Program-made: the position numbers and the translations under genes | Assembly (NCBI RefSeq): GCF_020532665.2 | Contig: NZ_JAIWPG020000003.1 | Location: forward strand, 248,001-312,000 | Direction of reading: 5' to 3' | DNA from: Lelliottia sp. WAP21 | GTDB taxonomy: Bacteria; Pseudomonadota; Gammaproteobacteria; Enterobacterales; Enterobacteriaceae | Length of the DNA stretch: 64,000 nt | In this document: positions 41,436-54,292 of the stretch, one piece after another | Position numbering within the stretch: the first letter of the stretch is position 1 | Layout: the number at the start of each line of letters is the position of its first letter | Notes under the pieces: generated by a model | Seen by the model: the letters and a program-made list of their open reading frames with translations, nothing else | What the model was told of the DNA's origin: nothing | The model's database searches: none

Positions 41436-43054
41436 ACCACCCTCCCCGTGGCACGCAGCAGCAAATCATTTTTGACCTGTTCATTAAGCAACATGCTGCC
41501 CCGGGGGTCCATCATCATGCGGCACCATGCCTGCGCAACCGGCGGCGAGGCGTGCCGCAACATTTGCGCACCCGCGCCCAGCAAAAAGAGTTGCCGGGCG
41601 ATCTCCCGGGCCTGGGCTTCCTGTGGTTTACGCAGCTTCTGCTGTAACTGACGCCAGCTACGATCGAAATGGCGGTCCTGCCCTTTCACCTGAGCAAAAT
41701 CGTCATGCAGCACGTCTATCATGCCTGGCTGCTTTGCGATCACCCGCAGCACGTCCAGACACATAATATTGCCGGAGCCTTCCCAGATGCTGTTTACGGG
41801 CATTTCACGATACAGGCGCGGCAATTCACTCTCTTCGCAGTAACCTGCCCCGCCCAGGACTTCCATCGCCTCCGCCACAAAGGGTATCCCCGCCTTGCAG
41901 ACGCTAAATTTGGCTGCAGGTGTAAAGAGACGTGCCCATGCGGCCTCGTGTTCATTTGCCCGCTGGTCCCAGGCGCGTGCCAGCCGAAACAGAAACGCGG
42001 TTTGCCCTTCCAGCTGCAGCGCCATTCGGCTTAAAACCTCACGCATCACCGGCTGATCAACCAGGTTTTTGCCAAATGTCTGCCGTTGATGCGCATGGAA
42101 CAACGCAATCGACAGCGCACGACGCATAAGACCATGACTGCCCAGCGCACAGTCAAAACGCGTCAGCCCACCCATCTTAAGGATTTGCCGAACGCCTTCC
42201 CCCTCTTCCCCCAGCAACCAGCCAGACGCATCAAAAAACTCCGCCTCAGCGCTGGCATTTGAGCGATTACCCAGCTTGTCTTTGAGACGCTCCAGACGCA
42301 CGGCATTTCGCTGCCCGTCAGGCAAAAAGCGCGGGACAAAAAAGCACGACAGTCCCCCCTTCGCCTGAGCCAGAACCAAATGCGCATCGCTTTGCGGCAC
42401 CGAGAAGAACCATTTATGCCCAACCAGCCGGTAGCTACCGTCGCTGTTTTTTTCTGCGCGGGTTGTATTGCTCAGCACATCCGAACCGCCCTGCTTTTCC
42501 GTCATTCCCATGCCAATCAGCAATCCTCGCTTCTGCCCGCCCGGTGCTAAATGGGGGTCGTAGCGATCGCTTAATAACGGCGGCAGCCAGTCGTGAAACG
42601 GTTTGGGCAGCGCCTGTTGCAGCAGTGGCGTGGCGGCAAAGGTCATGGTGATGGGACAAAGGGTGCCCGCTTCGACCTGCGCATGGAGGATAAAGCGCGC
42701 CGCCCGGGCGACAAACGCGCCTTTACGGGCCTGGTCTTCCCACGCCAGATTGTGCACGCGATTGGCGCATAACCCCTGCATAAGCAGATGCCAGGCCGGA
42801 TGAAAGCGAACGTCGTCCAGCCGAGCCCCGGTGGCATCGTAGCGCAGAAGTTCCGGAGGGTTGATGTTCGCCAGCCTTCCCAACTCCAGCGACTCTGCGG
42901 TCCCCAACTGCTGTCCTATACTCGCCAGCAGTTCCACGTCCCAGTCCCCGCCCTCCCGGATGACAGCCTCGCGAAGCGCGCAGTCCGACAAAAAAAGATT
43001 GCTGTTAGAGAGTGGTGAAGGTTGATTAAACACAGTGTGTGTCTGCCAGTGCAT
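41432..43054 (-). CDS. aidB: AidB, flavin-containing acyl-CoA dehydrogenase-like DNA-protection protein
   Basis: AidB is induced by alkylating agents through Ada in E. coli, binds DNA and FAD, and is proposed to protect DNA from alkylation. The 540-residue protein has the acyl-CoA dehydrogenase fold with [30 protein letters not shown] and [17 protein letters not shown]; the C-terminal basic DNA-binding part is present. The ATG at 43054 ([12 protein letters not shown]) follows GGAGGGACGCAC and matches the E. coli start. An Ada box was not identified in the 184-bp upstream gap. Confidence 0.96.
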   Translation of the reverse strand: MHWQTHTVFNQPSPLSNSNLFLSDCALREAVIREGGDWDVELLASIGQQLGTAESLELGRLANINPPELLRYDATGARLDDVRFHPAWHLLMQGLCANRVHNLAWEDQARKGAFVARAARFILHAQVEAGTLCPITMTFAATPLLQQALPKPFHDWLPPLLSDRYDPHLAPGGQKRGLLIGMGMTEKQGGSDVLSNTTRAEKNSDGSYRLVGHKWFFSVPQSDAHLVLAQAKGGLSCFFVPRFLPDGQRNAVRLERLKDKLGNRSNASAEAEFFDASGWLLGEEGEGVRQILKMGGLTRFDCALGSHGLMRRALSIALFHAHQRQTFGKNLVDQPVMREVLSRMALQLEGQTAFLFRLARAWDQRANEHEAAWARLFTPAAKFSVCKAGIPFVAEAMEVLGGAGYCEESELPRLYREMPVNSIWEGSGNIMCLDVLRVIAKQPGMIDVLHDDFAQVKGQDRHFDRSWRQLQQKLRKPQEAQAREIARQLFLLGAGAQMLRHASPPVAQAWCRMMMDPRGSMLLNEQVKNDLLLRATGRVV

Positions 43055-43238
43055 GTGCGTCCCTCCTTCAATGGCCATACGGTAAGTATGGACAGCTGAC
43101 GGCGGCGCTGCATGGGAGTGAGGTCACAGCGTGACGATCTCGCTGAATTCATTCGTGAAACAGCTCACACAATATAAGAATAAACTATTTCACATCAGCG
43201 AATGTGTTGAATAATTTATTCTCACCTTTCAGAAGAGA

Positions 43239-44534
43239 ATGATTATGCACGCTTCACACCCTGCGCCAGATGCTCACAAGCGCGCTTTAATTGCTGGCTC
43301 TATCGGCAACTTCATCGAATGGTATGAATTTGCGGTGTATGGTTTTATGGCAACCGTCATCGCGAAGAACTTCTTCCAGCTTGAGGGGGAGTCGGGTCTG
43401 ACCAGCCTGATCCTGACCTATGCCTCCTTTGCTATCGCCTTTTTCTTCCGTCCACTTGGCGCAGTGGTGTTTGGGCGCATGGGCGATCGTATTGGCCGTA
43501 AGCCAACGCTTATCATCGTTCTGGTCTTGATGACGCTCGCCACCGCGGCTATTGGCCTGGTGCCGGTGTATGCCAGTATTGGTATCGCCGCGCCGTTAAT
43601 CATTACCGGGCTGCGCATTTTGCAGGGATTATTCGCCGGGGGAGAGTATGGCGGCGCCGTATCGCTGATGACGGAGTTCGCACCACGCGGCAAGAGAGGC
43701 CTCTACGGGGCGTGGCAATCCTTTACCGTGGCATTGGGTCTGCTGGCAGGTGCGGGCACCGTCGCGCTGCTCTCAGCGCTGCTGACGCCAGAAGCGTTGC
43801 ATGAGTGGGGCTGGCGCATCCCTTTCTTCCTGGCGCTGCCGATGGGCATTGTGGCGTTGTGGCTGCGGGTAAGCATGGAAGAGACGCCCAGCTTCGTCAA
43901 ACAACAGGTTAAGCCCGCCGTCGCGCAGGCGCGTACTACGGATACGCTGAAAGCCATTGCCATGGGGATTGGCCGGGTGATGGTATGGTCCGCCGCGGGG
44001 TATACCTACCTGGTCATCATGCCAACCTATCTGCAGTCGGCCCTGCATACGGGCTTCAACCAGGCGCTGCTGATTGCGGTGATCTCCAATATCGGTTTTG
44101 CGATCACCATTATTCCGGCGGGTATCATGAGCGATCGTATCGGGCGTCGCACGGTGATGATGGTTGCCACGGTATTGCTGCTCGTTCTGGCGCTGCCACT
44201 GTTGAAAATTCTGCAGGCTGACACCAGCACGCTGGCGATTAAAGCGATTGTGGTGCTGATTGCCGGTGGACTGGTTGGCATGCTGGCCGGCCCTGGCCCG
44301 GCGATGCTGTCAGAAATGTTCCCGACACGGGTGCGCTATACCGGTCTTGGACTGGCCTATTCGTTATCGAATGCGATTTTCTCAGGCTGCGCGGGGTTGA
44401 TCATTACAGGCCTGATTAAGCAAACCGGTAATCTGGATATCCCGGCGTACTACGTGATGACCACGGCGGTAGTGAGTCTGGTGGCACTGATGACGCTCAG
44501 AAAGGATGACCACTTACGGTCACTGGAAGAGTAA
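43239..44534 (+). CDS. MHS-family (metabolite:H+ symporter) MFS transporter
   Basis: A 431-residue major facilitator protein of the MHS group (relatives: ProP, KgtP, ShiA, CitA). About 12 membrane segments; the family start GSIGNFIEWYEFAVYGF, the loop motif GRMGDRIGRKP (about 80-91) and LQGLFAGGEYGGA are clear. A second ATG at 43245 is an equally good start. Substrates in this family are organic acids, osmolytes or shikimate; none can be chosen here. It occupies the place where E. coli has yjfIJKLMC, divergent from aidB. Confidence 0.9.
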   Translation: MIMHASHPAPDAHKRALIAGSIGNFIEWYEFAVYGFMATVIAKNFFQLEGESGLTSLILTYASFAIAFFFRPLGAVVFGRMGDRIGRKPTLIIVLVLMTLATAAIGLVPVYASIGIAAPLIITGLRILQGLFAGGEYGGAVSLMTEFAPRGKRGLYGAWQSFTVALGLLAGAGTVALLSALLTPEALHEWGWRIPFFLALPMGIVALWLRVSMEETPSFVKQQVKPAVAQARTTDTLKAIAMGIGRVMVWSAAGYTYLVIMPTYLQSALHTGFNQALLIAVISNIGFAITIIPAGIMSDRIGRRTVMMVATVLLLVLALPLLKILQADTSTLAIKAIVVLIAGGLVGMLAGPGPAMLSEMFPTRVRYTGLGLAYSLSNAIFSGCAGLIITGLIKQTGNLDIPAYYVMTTAVVSLVALMTLRKDDHLRSLEE

Positions 44535-44582
44535 CGTCCTTATCGTCTGATGTCCTCGCCCTGTGGGAGAAAGAAATCACTA

Positions 44583-44605
44583 AAGGCCGTCCCATGGACG
44601 GCCTT
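44583..44605 (-). terminator. Hairpin between rlmB and the MHS transporter
   Basis: AAGGCCGTCC and GGACGGCCTT form a perfect 10-bp stem with loop CAT, 6 bp past the rlmB stop. T-runs are short on both sides; it may serve both convergent transcripts. Confidence 0.65.
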
Positions 44606-44610
44606 GCTGT

Positions 44611-45345
44611 TTATTGCCCGCGCTGACGAACCGCTTCGAACAGGCAGATGCCCGTTGCCACGGAGACGTTCAGAGAAGAGACGCTCCCGGCCATGGGAAT
44701 GCTGATCAGCTCATCGCAATGTTCGCGCGTCAGGCGACGCATACCTTCGCCTTCTGCACCCATCACCAGCGCCAGGCGCCCGTTCAGTTTGCTCTGATAG
44801 ACGGTGTGATCGGCTTCCCCTGCGGTCCCGACAATCCAGATGTTCTCTTCCTGAAGCTGACGCATGGTGCGTGCCAGGTTGGTCACGCGAATCAACGGCA
44901 CGTTTTCCGCCGCGCCGCAGGCGACTTTCTTCGCGGTTGCATTTAACTGTGCAGAGCGATCGCGTGGCACAATCACCGCATGCACCCCAGCAGCATCTGC
45001 GCTACGCAAACAGGCGCCGAGGTTATGCGGATCGGTGACGCCATCGAGGATCAGCAGGAATGGGTTATCCAGTTGGGCAAGCAAATCCGGCAGATCGTTT
45101 TCCTGGTACTGACGACCCGGTTTGGCCCGCGCAATAATCCCCTGGTGTACCGCCCCCTCGCTTTTTTCGTCGAGGAACTGACGGCTGGCCAGCTGAATCA
45201 CGACGCCCTGCGCTTCCAGCGCATGGATCAGCGGCAGCAGACGTTTATCCTCACGCCCTTTCAGAATATAGACTTCCTGAAAACGCTCTGGTGCGCGCTC
45301 CAGCAGGGCCTGCACCGCGTGGATGCCGTAAATCATTTCACTCAT
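44611..45345 (-). CDS. rlmB: 23S rRNA (guanosine-2251-2'-O)-methyltransferase RlmB
   Basis: RlmB methylates the ribose of G2251 in the peptidyl-transferase loop of 23S rRNA. The 244-residue SpoU-class enzyme has an N-terminal RNA-binding domain (about 1-75) and a knotted SAM-binding domain with the three SPOUT motifs: [27 protein letters not shown] and [14 protein letters not shown]. Downstream of rnr, as in E. coli; a 100-bp gap between them holds two repeat elements. Confidence 0.97.
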   Translation of the reverse strand: MSEMIYGIHAVQALLERAPERFQEVYILKGREDKRLLPLIHALEAQGVVIQLASRQFLDEKSEGAVHQGIIARAKPGRQYQENDLPDLLAQLDNPFLLILDGVTDPHNLGACLRSADAAGVHAVIVPRDRSAQLNATAKKVACGAAENVPLIRVTNLARTMRQLQEENIWIVGTAGEADHTVYQSKLNGRLALVMGAEGEGMRRLTREHCDELISIPMAGSVSSLNVSVATGICLFEAVRQRGQ

Positions 45346-45367
45346 TGATGGTTCTCATTATGACTTT

Positions 45368-45399
45368 TTGTCGGGTGGCGCTGCGCTTACCCGGCCTAC
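45368..45399. repeat. REP element between rnr and rlmB
   Basis: TCGGGTGGCGCTGCGCTTAC followed by CCGGCCTAC has the canonical enteric REP form, with one mismatch at the base of the stem (T for C). Confidence 0.8.
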
Positions 45400-45409
45400 A
45401 GAACATTCT

Positions 45410-45443
45410 CCCTCTCCCCTGGGGGAGAGGGCTGGGGTGAGGG
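45410..45443. repeat. 34-bp G/C-skewed palindromic repeat after rnr
   Basis: CCCTCTCCCC and GGGGAGAGGG pair around TG, then CTGGGGTGAGGG follows. This CCCTCACCCC-AGCCCTCTCCCC unit recurs between genes in many enteric genomes. It begins two bases past the rnr stop and, with the REP element at 45368, makes a composite intergenic mosaic. Confidence 0.75.
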
Positions 45444-45445
45444 AA

Positions 45446-47896
45446 TTACTCCGCCACTTTTTTCTTCGATGCGCGTTTCGCTTTCGTGGCAGCCGCTATT
45501 TTTTGCGTCTTCGCTGAAGGCTTTTTGGCACTTTTCTCTTGTTTCGCTTTTGGCGGCTTCGCTGATTTCGGTTTGTCTTTACCGCCGCGGAATGCGCTGT
45601 CCGGTTCGAAGTTCACCTTTTTACCTGCCTGACGACGCTTGCCGTTACTTTTCCCGGCCGGTCCTTTTTTGGCGTTGTCACGCGCGGTTTTGCCTACGTT
45701 ACGTGGCGCACGTTCGCTTGAAATCAGGCTGAAATCAATCTTACGTTCATCCATATTAACGGCTTCGACTTTCACTTCCACGCGATCGCCCAGACGGTAT
45801 GTTTGACCACCTGACTCGCCGGTCAAACGCTGCCCGACCTGATCGTAACGATAATAATCGTTATCCAGGGAGGATACGTGGACCAGGCCGTCAATGAACA
45901 GCTCATCAAGACGCACAAAGAAACCAAAACCGGTGACGCTGGCAATGACGCCTTTAAAGACATTGCCCACCTGGTCCAGCATAAAGTCGCACTTCAGCCA
46001 GTCAGCCACATCGCGAGTGGCTTCATCAGCACGGCGCTCCGCCATGGAACAATGCTGACCAAGCTGGAGCATCTCTTCCATGGTGTAGTGATACCCACCG
46101 GTCTCCGTGGTGTTACCTTTATGTCCCAGCTCCTGCGCGACCAGATACTTAATGGCGCGGTGCAAAGAGAGATCCGGATAACGACGAATCGGCGAGGTAA
46201 AGTGTGCGTAGGACTGAAGCGCCAGGCCAAAGTGACCGCGGTTTTCCGGATCGTAAATGGCCTGTTTCATCGAACGCAGCAGCATGGTTTGTAGCATTTC
46301 CGCGTCAGGGCGATCGGCGATGGATTCCAGCAGTTCGGCGTAATCGCGTGGCTCAGGTTTACTGCCGCCTGGCAGCTCCAGACCCAGCTCCGCCAGCACA
46401 GAGCGGAACGCAGTAATCGCTTCCGTCGTGGGTTTATCGTGAATACGGAACAGCGCAGGCTCTTTCGCTTTCTCAACAAACCGTGCCGCTGAGATGTTCG
46501 CCAGAATCATGCACTCTTCGATCAGCTTATGCGCATCGTTACGCTGCGTCTGTTCGATACGCTCAATGCGGCGCTCAGCGTTGAAGATAAACTTCGCCTC
46601 TTCGCTTTCAAAGGAGATCCCGCCGCGCTCTTCACGCGCCTGGTCCAGCGTTTTGTAGAGGTTATGCAGCTCTTCGATGTGTTTGACCAGCGGGGCATAC
46701 TGCTCACGCAGCTCCTGGTCGCCCTGCAACATATGCCAGACCTTGGTATAGGTCAGACGTGCATGGGAACTCATCACCGCTTCATAGAATTTATAGCCGG
46801 TTAAACGCCCTTTGGTGGAGATGGTCATCTCGCACACCATACACAAGCGATCAACCTGCGGATTCAGCGAGCACAGGCCGTTTGAGAGGACTTCAGGCAG
46901 CATCGGCACGACCTGCGACGGGAAGTACACGGATGTCCCACGGCTGCGCGCTTCGCTATCCAGCGGCGTGCCAGGACGCACGTAATAGCTGACGTCAGCA
47001 ATGGCGACCCATAAACGCCAGCCACCGCCGCGTTTTTTCTCACAGTAAACCGCATCATCGAAGTCGCGGGCATCTTCACCATCAATGGTGACCAGCGGCA
47101 GGCTACGCAAATCAACGCGGCCCACTTTGGCTTCTTCAGGTACCTGCTCTTTCAGGCCTTCAACCTGATCTTCAACCGCTTTCGGCCAGACGTACGGGAT
47201 TTCGTGCGTACGCAGCGCCATATCCACGGCCATGCTGGTCCCCATATTATCGCCCAGCACTTCGACGATTTTACCCACGGCCTTGGTACGGCGGGTTGGA
47301 CGCTGAGTCAGCTCAACGACCACCACAAAGCCCATGCGTGCGCCTTTTACCTCTTCCGGCGGGATCAGAATGTCAAAACTCAGACGACTGTCGTCAGGCA
47401 CCACAAAGCCCACACCGGCATCGGTGAAGTAGCGGCCCACAATCTGGCTGGTTTTCGGCACCAGAACGCGCACAACACGCGCTTCGCGACGACCTTTACG
47501 ATCGGCACCCAGCGGCTGCGCCAGGATCTGGTCGCCATGGATACACATTTTCATCTGCTCGGACGAGAGATAAAGATCGTCTTTGCGCCCTTCAACGCGC
47601 AAGAAGCCAAAGCCATCGCGGTGACCAATGACGATGCCTTTCAGCAGATCGAGACGCTCCGGCAGCGCATAGCACTGGCGGCGGGTAAAGACCAGTTGGC
47701 CATCGCGTTCCATGGCTCGCAGGCGACGGCGAAGGCCTTCAATCTGCTCTTCGCCTTCAATATGTAATTCTTCAGCAAGTTCTTCACGATTAGCGGGTTT
47801 TTCGCGTTTAGTTAAGTGTTCAATGATGAACTCGCGGCTTGGGATAGGATTCGCGTACTTTTCGGCTTCGCGTTCCTGGAAAGGATCTTGTGACAT
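45446..47896 (-). CDS. rnr: Ribonuclease R
   Basis: RNase R is a processive 3'-5' exoribonuclease that degrades structured RNA and takes part in rRNA quality control and trans-translation. The 816-residue protein has an N-terminal helix-turn-helix (about 20-85), two cold-shock domains, the RNB catalytic domain with [16 protein letters not shown] (Asp residues near 272-280), an S1 domain (about 640-725) and a Lys-rich tail. The ATG at 47896 ([14 protein letters not shown]) fits the E. coli protein (813) and follows GGAGGAACCGAC. It is 38 bp downstream of nsrR and probably co-transcribed. Confidence 0.97.
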   Translation of the reverse strand: MSQDPFQEREAEKYANPIPSREFIIEHLTKREKPANREELAEELHIEGEEQIEGLRRRLRAMERDGQLVFTRRQCYALPERLDLLKGIVIGHRDGFGFLRVEGRKDDLYLSSEQMKMCIHGDQILAQPLGADRKGRREARVVRVLVPKTSQIVGRYFTDAGVGFVVPDDSRLSFDILIPPEEVKGARMGFVVVVELTQRPTRRTKAVGKIVEVLGDNMGTSMAVDMALRTHEIPYVWPKAVEDQVEGLKEQVPEEAKVGRVDLRSLPLVTIDGEDARDFDDAVYCEKKRGGGWRLWVAIADVSYYVRPGTPLDSEARSRGTSVYFPSQVVPMLPEVLSNGLCSLNPQVDRLCMVCEMTISTKGRLTGYKFYEAVMSSHARLTYTKVWHMLQGDQELREQYAPLVKHIEELHNLYKTLDQAREERGGISFESEEAKFIFNAERRIERIEQTQRNDAHKLIEECMILANISAARFVEKAKEPALFRIHDKPTTEAITAFRSVLAELGLELPGGSKPEPRDYAELLESIADRPDAEMLQTMLLRSMKQAIYDPENRGHFGLALQSYAHFTSPIRRYPDLSLHRAIKYLVAQELGHKGNTTETGGYHYTMEEMLQLGQHCSMAERRADEATRDVADWLKCDFMLDQVGNVFKGVIASVTGFGFFVRLDELFIDGLVHVSSLDNDYYRYDQVGQRLTGESGGQTYRLGDRVEVKVEAVNMDERKIDFSLISSERAPRNVGKTARDNAKKGPAGKSNGKRRQAGKKVNFEPDSAFRGGKDKPKSAKPPKAKQEKSAKKPSAKTQKIAAATKAKRASKKKVAE

Positions 47897-47934
47897 GTCG
47901 GTTCCTCCGTTGTCAGCTCCGGTGGAAATTTTCT

Positions 47935-48360
47935 TCATTCCACCAGCAATAATTTATACAGTGGTTGATTCTCTTCAACCAAATCGGCCAGCGTGTAGTT
48001 ATCCAGTTCCTTGAGAAAACTTTGCACGGCCTGAGAAAGCACCTGTTTCAGGCGACAAGCGGGTGTAATGTGGCAAAAGGCACTGCTGCAGTTCACCAGA
48101 GATAAAGGCTCCAGTTCACGCACCACATCCCCAACACGAATACTCTGTGCCGGTTTACCGAGACGGATCCCTCCGTTTTTCCCGCGGACGGCAGTAACGT
48201 ATCCCGCACGGCTAAGTTGATTGATTATTTTGACCATATGATTACGGGACACACCGTAGACCTCGGTTACCTGCGAGATACTGGTCATTTGTCCTTGTGG
48301 CAACGACGCCATGTAAATCAGCGCTCGTAAGCCGTAATCGGTGAAACTCGTTAACTGCAC
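47935..48360 (-). CDS. nsrR: NsrR, nitric-oxide-sensing Rrf2-family repressor
   Basis: NsrR carries an iron-sulfur cluster that reacts with nitric oxide and then releases target promoters such as ytfE and hmp. The 141-residue protein has an N-terminal winged helix (about 1-60) and the three cluster cysteines Cys91, Cys96 and Cys102 ([13 protein letters not shown]). The GTG at 48360 is chosen since it gives the E. coli start [10 protein letters not shown] and length and follows GAGG by five bases. Its target operator is present upstream of ytfE in this window. Confidence 0.96.
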   Translation of the reverse strand: MQLTSFTDYGLRALIYMASLPQGQMTSISQVTEVYGVSRNHMVKIINQLSRAGYVTAVRGKNGGIRLGKPAQSIRVGDVVRELEPLSLVNCSSAFCHITPACRLKQVLSQAVQSFLKELDNYTLADLVEENQPLYKLLLVE

Positions 48361-48492
48361 ATCAACCTCAGGGAAAAGGGAAAACGCGGTCAAACCGCAG
48401 AGATATTCACTATTGATGATAAACCAGCCAGATACTTAGCGGTTAATTTATTTGAACTGAAAGGGGGAAAAAGCGAGGAACAGCGCGCGATC

Positions 48493-48539
48493 GCCGAATG
48501 GCGCTGCGCTTATCCAGCCTGCGAGTTTCCCCGCAGGCC
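48493..48539. repeat. Degenerate REP plus hairpin after purA
   Basis: GCCGAATGGCGCTGCGCTTA then TCCAGCCTGC resembles a decayed REP. It overlaps a second hairpin, GCCTGC (48518-48523) with GCAGGC (48533-48538). Neither has a T-run; together they may protect or end the purA mRNA. Confidence 0.5.
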
Positions 48540-48552
48540 AGCACGACAAGGA

Positions 48553-50150
<1,598 letters not shown>

Positions 50151-50161
50151 TTGCATTCCTT

Positions 50162-50199
50162 AAAAAAGAAAACCACCGCTCCGTTAAGAGCGGTGGTTT
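50162..50199 (-). terminator. Intrinsic terminator of the hfq-hflX-hflK-hflC operon
   Basis: On the minus strand AAACCACCGCT and AGCGGTGGTTT form a perfect 11-bp stem with an 8-base loop, followed by TCTTTTTT. Its T-run ends only a few bases before the yjeT ribosome site, so any readthrough transcript could supply yjeT and purA. Confidence 0.92.
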
Positions 50200-50218
50200 G
50201 ACAACGGACTGCCGAAAC

Positions 50219-51223
50219 TTATCGGGTCGCGTTGCCTGGCGATTTCATGTAGCGGAAGAAATCGCTGTCCGGGCTGAGCACCATGACGTCCTGGTTGCTC
50301 TGGAAGCTGTTCTCGTAAGCACGCAGGCTACGGATAAAGGCATAGAAGTCTGGATCCTGACTGAATGCATCAGCAAACAGTTTGGCAGCTTCAGCATCAC
50401 CTTCACCACGCATAATACGGCCCTGGCGTTCAGATTCGGCCAGCGTCTTCGTGACCTCGTAATCCGCCGTTGCACGCAGCTTCTCAGCCTCTTCCTGACC
50501 CTGTGAACGGTGACGACGCGCTACCGCTTCACGCTCAGCGCGCATACGGTTATAAATCGCTTCGGACACTTCCACCGGCAGGTTGATCTGCTTGATACGC
50601 ACGTCAACCACTTCGATACCCAGTGCAGCCATACTGTTCGGGTTGATCACCGGGACTTTACCGTTGGTTTCAGCCTGAACACGCTCTGCCGCTTTAGCAA
50701 TCGCATCATCCGCTGCTGGCGTCGCGACTTCATCTTCGGTGCCTGCAGAACCGGAGTTCAATGCATCACGCACTTCCAGCGTCAGGCGACCGCGCGAGTC
50801 GGTGACGATGTCTTTCACATCCAGACGACCAATTTCAGAACGCAGACGGTCAGAGAATTTACGTTTCAACAGCACTTCGGCCTGAGAGACGTCACCGCCG
50901 CCCGTTGCCAGGTAGTAGCGGCTGAAATCGCTGATACGCCATTTGATGTAGGAATCGACGATCAGGTCTTTCTTCTCTTTGGTCACGAAACGATCGGCCT
51001 GGTTATCCATCGTCTGGATACGGGCATCGAGCATTTTCACTGATTCAATCATCGGGAGCTTAAAGTGCAGACCCGGCTCGAAGACCAGCGGTTTGTTTTC
51101 ATCGTCGCGCAATACTTTGCCAAATCGCATCGTAATACCGCGTTCGCCTTCTTTCACCACAAAGATAGAGGCATAAAGCACTACCAGCACGATGATAATA
51201 ATCGCAATAACTGACTTACGCAT
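50219..51223 (-). CDS. hflC: HflC, SPFH-family modulator of FtsH protease
   Basis: HflC and HflK form a large membrane complex around FtsH and tune its proteolysis of membrane proteins and lambda CII. The 334-residue protein has an N-terminal membrane anchor (about 4-20, VIAIIIIVLVVLYASIFV), an SPFH/band-7 domain (about 21-200) and a coiled coil facing the periplasm. Same length as in E. coli. Two bases separate it from hflK. Confidence 0.97.
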   Translation of the reverse strand: MRKSVIAIIIIVLVVLYASIFVVKEGERGITMRFGKVLRDDENKPLVFEPGLHFKLPMIESVKMLDARIQTMDNQADRFVTKEKKDLIVDSYIKWRISDFSRYYLATGGGDVSQAEVLLKRKFSDRLRSEIGRLDVKDIVTDSRGRLTLEVRDALNSGSAGTEDEVATPAADDAIAKAAERVQAETNGKVPVINPNSMAALGIEVVDVRIKQINLPVEVSEAIYNRMRAEREAVARRHRSQGQEEAEKLRATADYEVTKTLAESERQGRIMRGEGDAEAAKLFADAFSQDPDFYAFIRSLRAYENSFQSNQDVMVLSPDSDFFRYMKSPGNATR

Positions 51224-51225
51224 CG

Positions 51226-52485
51226 TTATTCCCCCTGACGCTGGCTGTCGTTACGCTGCGCGTTAGCGCGACGTTGGTCCATGATGTCACCATCGTTTGA
51301 AGAAGACGTGGATTTTGCACCAGAGCTGCTTGAGGAGGCCGGTGGCAGGCGCAGCAGATTATTTGCTCCGCTTGTATCCTGTTTCGCACCTGACGTATTC
51401 GCGCCTTTCAGCATCTGGTCCAGCGGCAGAACCATCAGGTTGCCACCTTTGTTTTCATTAACCAGCACTTTACGCGTATGGCTCAGCACCTTCTCCATGG
51501 TCTCGATATACAGACGTTCACGGGTAATTTCCGGGGCCGCCTTGTATTCCGGCAGAAGCTTCGCAAAACGAGCCACTTCACCCTGAGCTTCCAGGATGGT
51601 CTGGGTCTTATAGGCACGCGCCTCTTCAAGAATACGCTGCGCCTGACCGTTAGCACGTGGCTGCACTTCGTTGGTGTACGCTTCGGCTTCACGGATGTAC
51701 TGCTGTTCGTTTTCACGTGCAGCAATCGCATCATCAAAGGCCGCTTTCACCTCTTCCGGCGGACGAGCAGCCTGGAAGTTGACGTCCAGCAGGGTAATCC
51801 CCATGTTGTACGGGCGAATCGTCTCTTCCAGCTCACGCTGGGTATCGCTACGAATAACGGTACGACCTTCGGTCAGAATGCGGTCCATGGTGTATTTACC
51901 GATCACACCGCGCAGCGCACTGTCGGTTGCCTGGCGCAGACTGTCATCTGCACTGGTCACGCTAAACAGGTAGTGCTGCGGATCGGTGACGCGGTACTGG
52001 ACGTTCATCTCAACGCGAACCACGTTCTCGTCAGAGGTCAACATCACACCGGACGCCGCCAGTTCACGTACCGATTCCACGTTAACCGCGGTCACGTTAT
52101 CGATAAACGTTGGCTTCCAGTTCAGACCCGGCTCAACCAGATGGCTAAATTTACCGAAGCGCGTTACGACGCCACGCTCGGCTTCTTTAATGGTATAGAA
52201 GCCACTGGCTGCCCAAATGATCACCACGGCAGCGGCAACAATGCCCACTACACGGCCACCAATATGCGGGCGCGGACCTTGAGGGCTATTGCCACCCGAA
52301 CCGGAACCTTTACCTCCCAGACCGCCCAGTTTTTTACTGAGCTTGCGGAAGATATCGTCCAGATCAGGAGGACCCTGCTCGCGACCACCTTTGTTGCCAT
52401 TTCCCCCAGAGTTGCCGCCTTGATTATTGCTGCTTCCCCACGGGTCGCGGTCTTGTCCGTTATTACCGGGCTGATTCCACGCCAT
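51226..52485 (-). CDS. hflK: HflK, SPFH-family modulator of FtsH protease
   Basis: Partner of HflC. The 419-residue protein starts with a Gly/Asn-rich cytoplasmic segment (about 1-75), has one membrane segment (about 80-98, VVGIVAAAVVIIWAASGFY), an SPFH domain and a long coiled coil, and ends in a Ser-rich low-complexity tail (SSSSSGAKSTSSSND). Length equals the E. coli protein. It is 55 bp after hflX. The 498-codon plus-strand frame across this gene is a shadow. Confidence 0.97.
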   Translation of the reverse strand: MAWNQPGNNGQDRDPWGSSNNQGGNSGGNGNKGGREQGPPDLDDIFRKLSKKLGGLGGKGSGSGGNSPQGPRPHIGGRVVGIVAAAVVIIWAASGFYTIKEAERGVVTRFGKFSHLVEPGLNWKPTFIDNVTAVNVESVRELAASGVMLTSDENVVRVEMNVQYRVTDPQHYLFSVTSADDSLRQATDSALRGVIGKYTMDRILTEGRTVIRSDTQRELEETIRPYNMGITLLDVNFQAARPPEEVKAAFDDAIAARENEQQYIREAEAYTNEVQPRANGQAQRILEEARAYKTQTILEAQGEVARFAKLLPEYKAAPEITRERLYIETMEKVLSHTRKVLVNENKGGNLMVLPLDQMLKGANTSGAKQDTSGANNLLRLPPASSSSSGAKSTSSSNDGDIMDQRRANAQRNDSQRQGE

Positions 52486-52540
52486 GTATATGCTCCATAT
52501 TTGTTATGCAAGGGCGAATTATTCAGGCTTCCCTTTCTGG

Positions 52541-53821
52541 TCAGACGATGTAGTCGACCAGCGCAGGTTCTTGTTTACAGAGGCGACGCCAGTCAACGAT
52601 CGGCATACGCACCTGCATTCCCACGCTGCCGTCATCCTCCATCCACTCTTTTTCTATCGCCTGAAGCTGATAAAACCGGCTGCGCAGCTTACCTTCCTGT
52701 GGAGGCAAACGCAGCGTGTGCTGAGCGACCTCACCGGAAAGACGTTCTGTCAAAGCCTGGAAAAGGAGTGGCACACCCACTCCAGTCTGGGCTGAAAGCC
52801 AGACCCGAATCGGTTTGTTCTCTTCATCTCGATCGATACGCGGCTCAAAGTCATCAAGCATATCGATTTTGTTCATCACCAATAGCGTGGGAATCTCGTG
52901 CGCGTCGATCTCTTCCAGCACGGTATTCACAGCATCGATGTTTTCCTGCACACGAACATCAGCTGCATCAATGATATGCAGCAGCAGAGTCGCCTGACGC
53001 GTCTCTTGTAATGTCGCTTTAAACGCCGCAACTAAATCGTGCGGCAAATGGCGGATAAACCCAACGGTATCCGCCAGTACAGTCTCGCCTACGTCCGCCA
53101 CATCAATGCGACGAAGCGTGGGGTCCAGGGTCGCAAACAGCTGGTCCGCGGCATAGACCCGGGCCTCAGTAATCTGATTAAAGAGGGTAGATTTACCGGC
53201 GTTGGTATACCCCACCAGCGACACCGTCGGAATGTCGGCTTTGGTTCGCGAACGACGCCCTTGCTCACGCTGTTTTTCCACTCGGGCCAGACGTGAGAGG
53301 ATCTGGGTAATACGGCCACGTAATAATCGACGGTCGGTTTCGAGCTGGGTTTCACCCGGGCCACGTAAACCGATCCCGCCCTTTTGTCTTTCAAGGTGGG
53401 TCCAGCCACGCACAAGACGGGTGGCCAGATGGCGCAACTGCGCCAGCTCAACCTGCAGTTTCCCCTCGTGGGTACGCGCACGTTGAGCAAAAATGTCTAA
53501 TATCAGCCCTGTACGATCGATAACCCGACATTCGCACAGACGTTCAAGATTACGTTCCTGAGCCGGAGAGAGCGCATGATCGAACAGCACGACTGAGGCG
53601 CCGAGCGCTTTTACAGCCTCCGCGATTTCGATTGCTTTACCTTCACCAACAAAATACTTCGGGTGCGGTGCTTTACGGCTACCAGTAATCACCTGCATTG
53701 CTTCGACGCCAGCGGAAGAGACCAGAGCTTCGAACTCCTGGAGGTCTTCCATGTCTTTGTCTTGCGTAAAGTAGATGTGTACCAGTACCGCATGCTCACC
53801 GGCATCATAGCGGTCAAACAA
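52541..53821 (-). CDS. hflX: Ribosome-associated GTPase HflX
   Basis: HflX binds 50S subunits and splits stalled 70S ribosomes under heat and other stresses. The 426-residue protein has the HflX domain with [15 protein letters not shown] (about 170-185), the GTPase P-loop GYTNAGKST (about 205), DTVGF and NKIDM, then a C-terminal domain. TTG at 53821 is taken as start: it gives [15 protein letters not shown] after Met, exactly the E. coli length, and has GAGGA nine bases upstream; the frame is open to 53836. Confidence 0.95.
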   Translation of the reverse strand: MFDRYDAGEHAVLVHIYFTQDKDMEDLQEFEALVSSAGVEAMQVITGSRKAPHPKYFVGEGKAIEIAEAVKALGASVVLFDHALSPAQERNLERLCECRVIDRTGLILDIFAQRARTHEGKLQVELAQLRHLATRLVRGWTHLERQKGGIGLRGPGETQLETDRRLLRGRITQILSRLARVEKQREQGRRSRTKADIPTVSLVGYTNAGKSTLFNQITEARVYAADQLFATLDPTLRRIDVADVGETVLADTVGFIRHLPHDLVAAFKATLQETRQATLLLHIIDAADVRVQENIDAVNTVLEEIDAHEIPTLLVMNKIDMLDDFEPRIDRDEENKPIRVWLSAQTGVGVPLLFQALTERLSGEVAQHTLRLPPQEGKLRSRFYQLQAIEKEWMEDDGSVGMQVRMPIVDWRRLCKQEPALVDYIV

Positions 53822-53896
53822 GCGTATAATCCTCAAGATAAATCAGCGGGGAACGCAGAAAATCTGGCTCCCCGTGTGGATAAACAGCCCGTAACC

Positions 53897-54220
<324 letters not shown>

Positions 54221-54292
54221 TTATATGCTTGTTATGTACTTAGAACCTTGCGATTCTGAAAATTGCGCACGATACGGCTTAATTGTACACAT

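Noticed and set aside
51478-52974. A 498-codon plus-strand ORF
   Set aside because: It runs antisense through hflK and the end of hflX, both clearly real; no start signal and no recognisable protein features.
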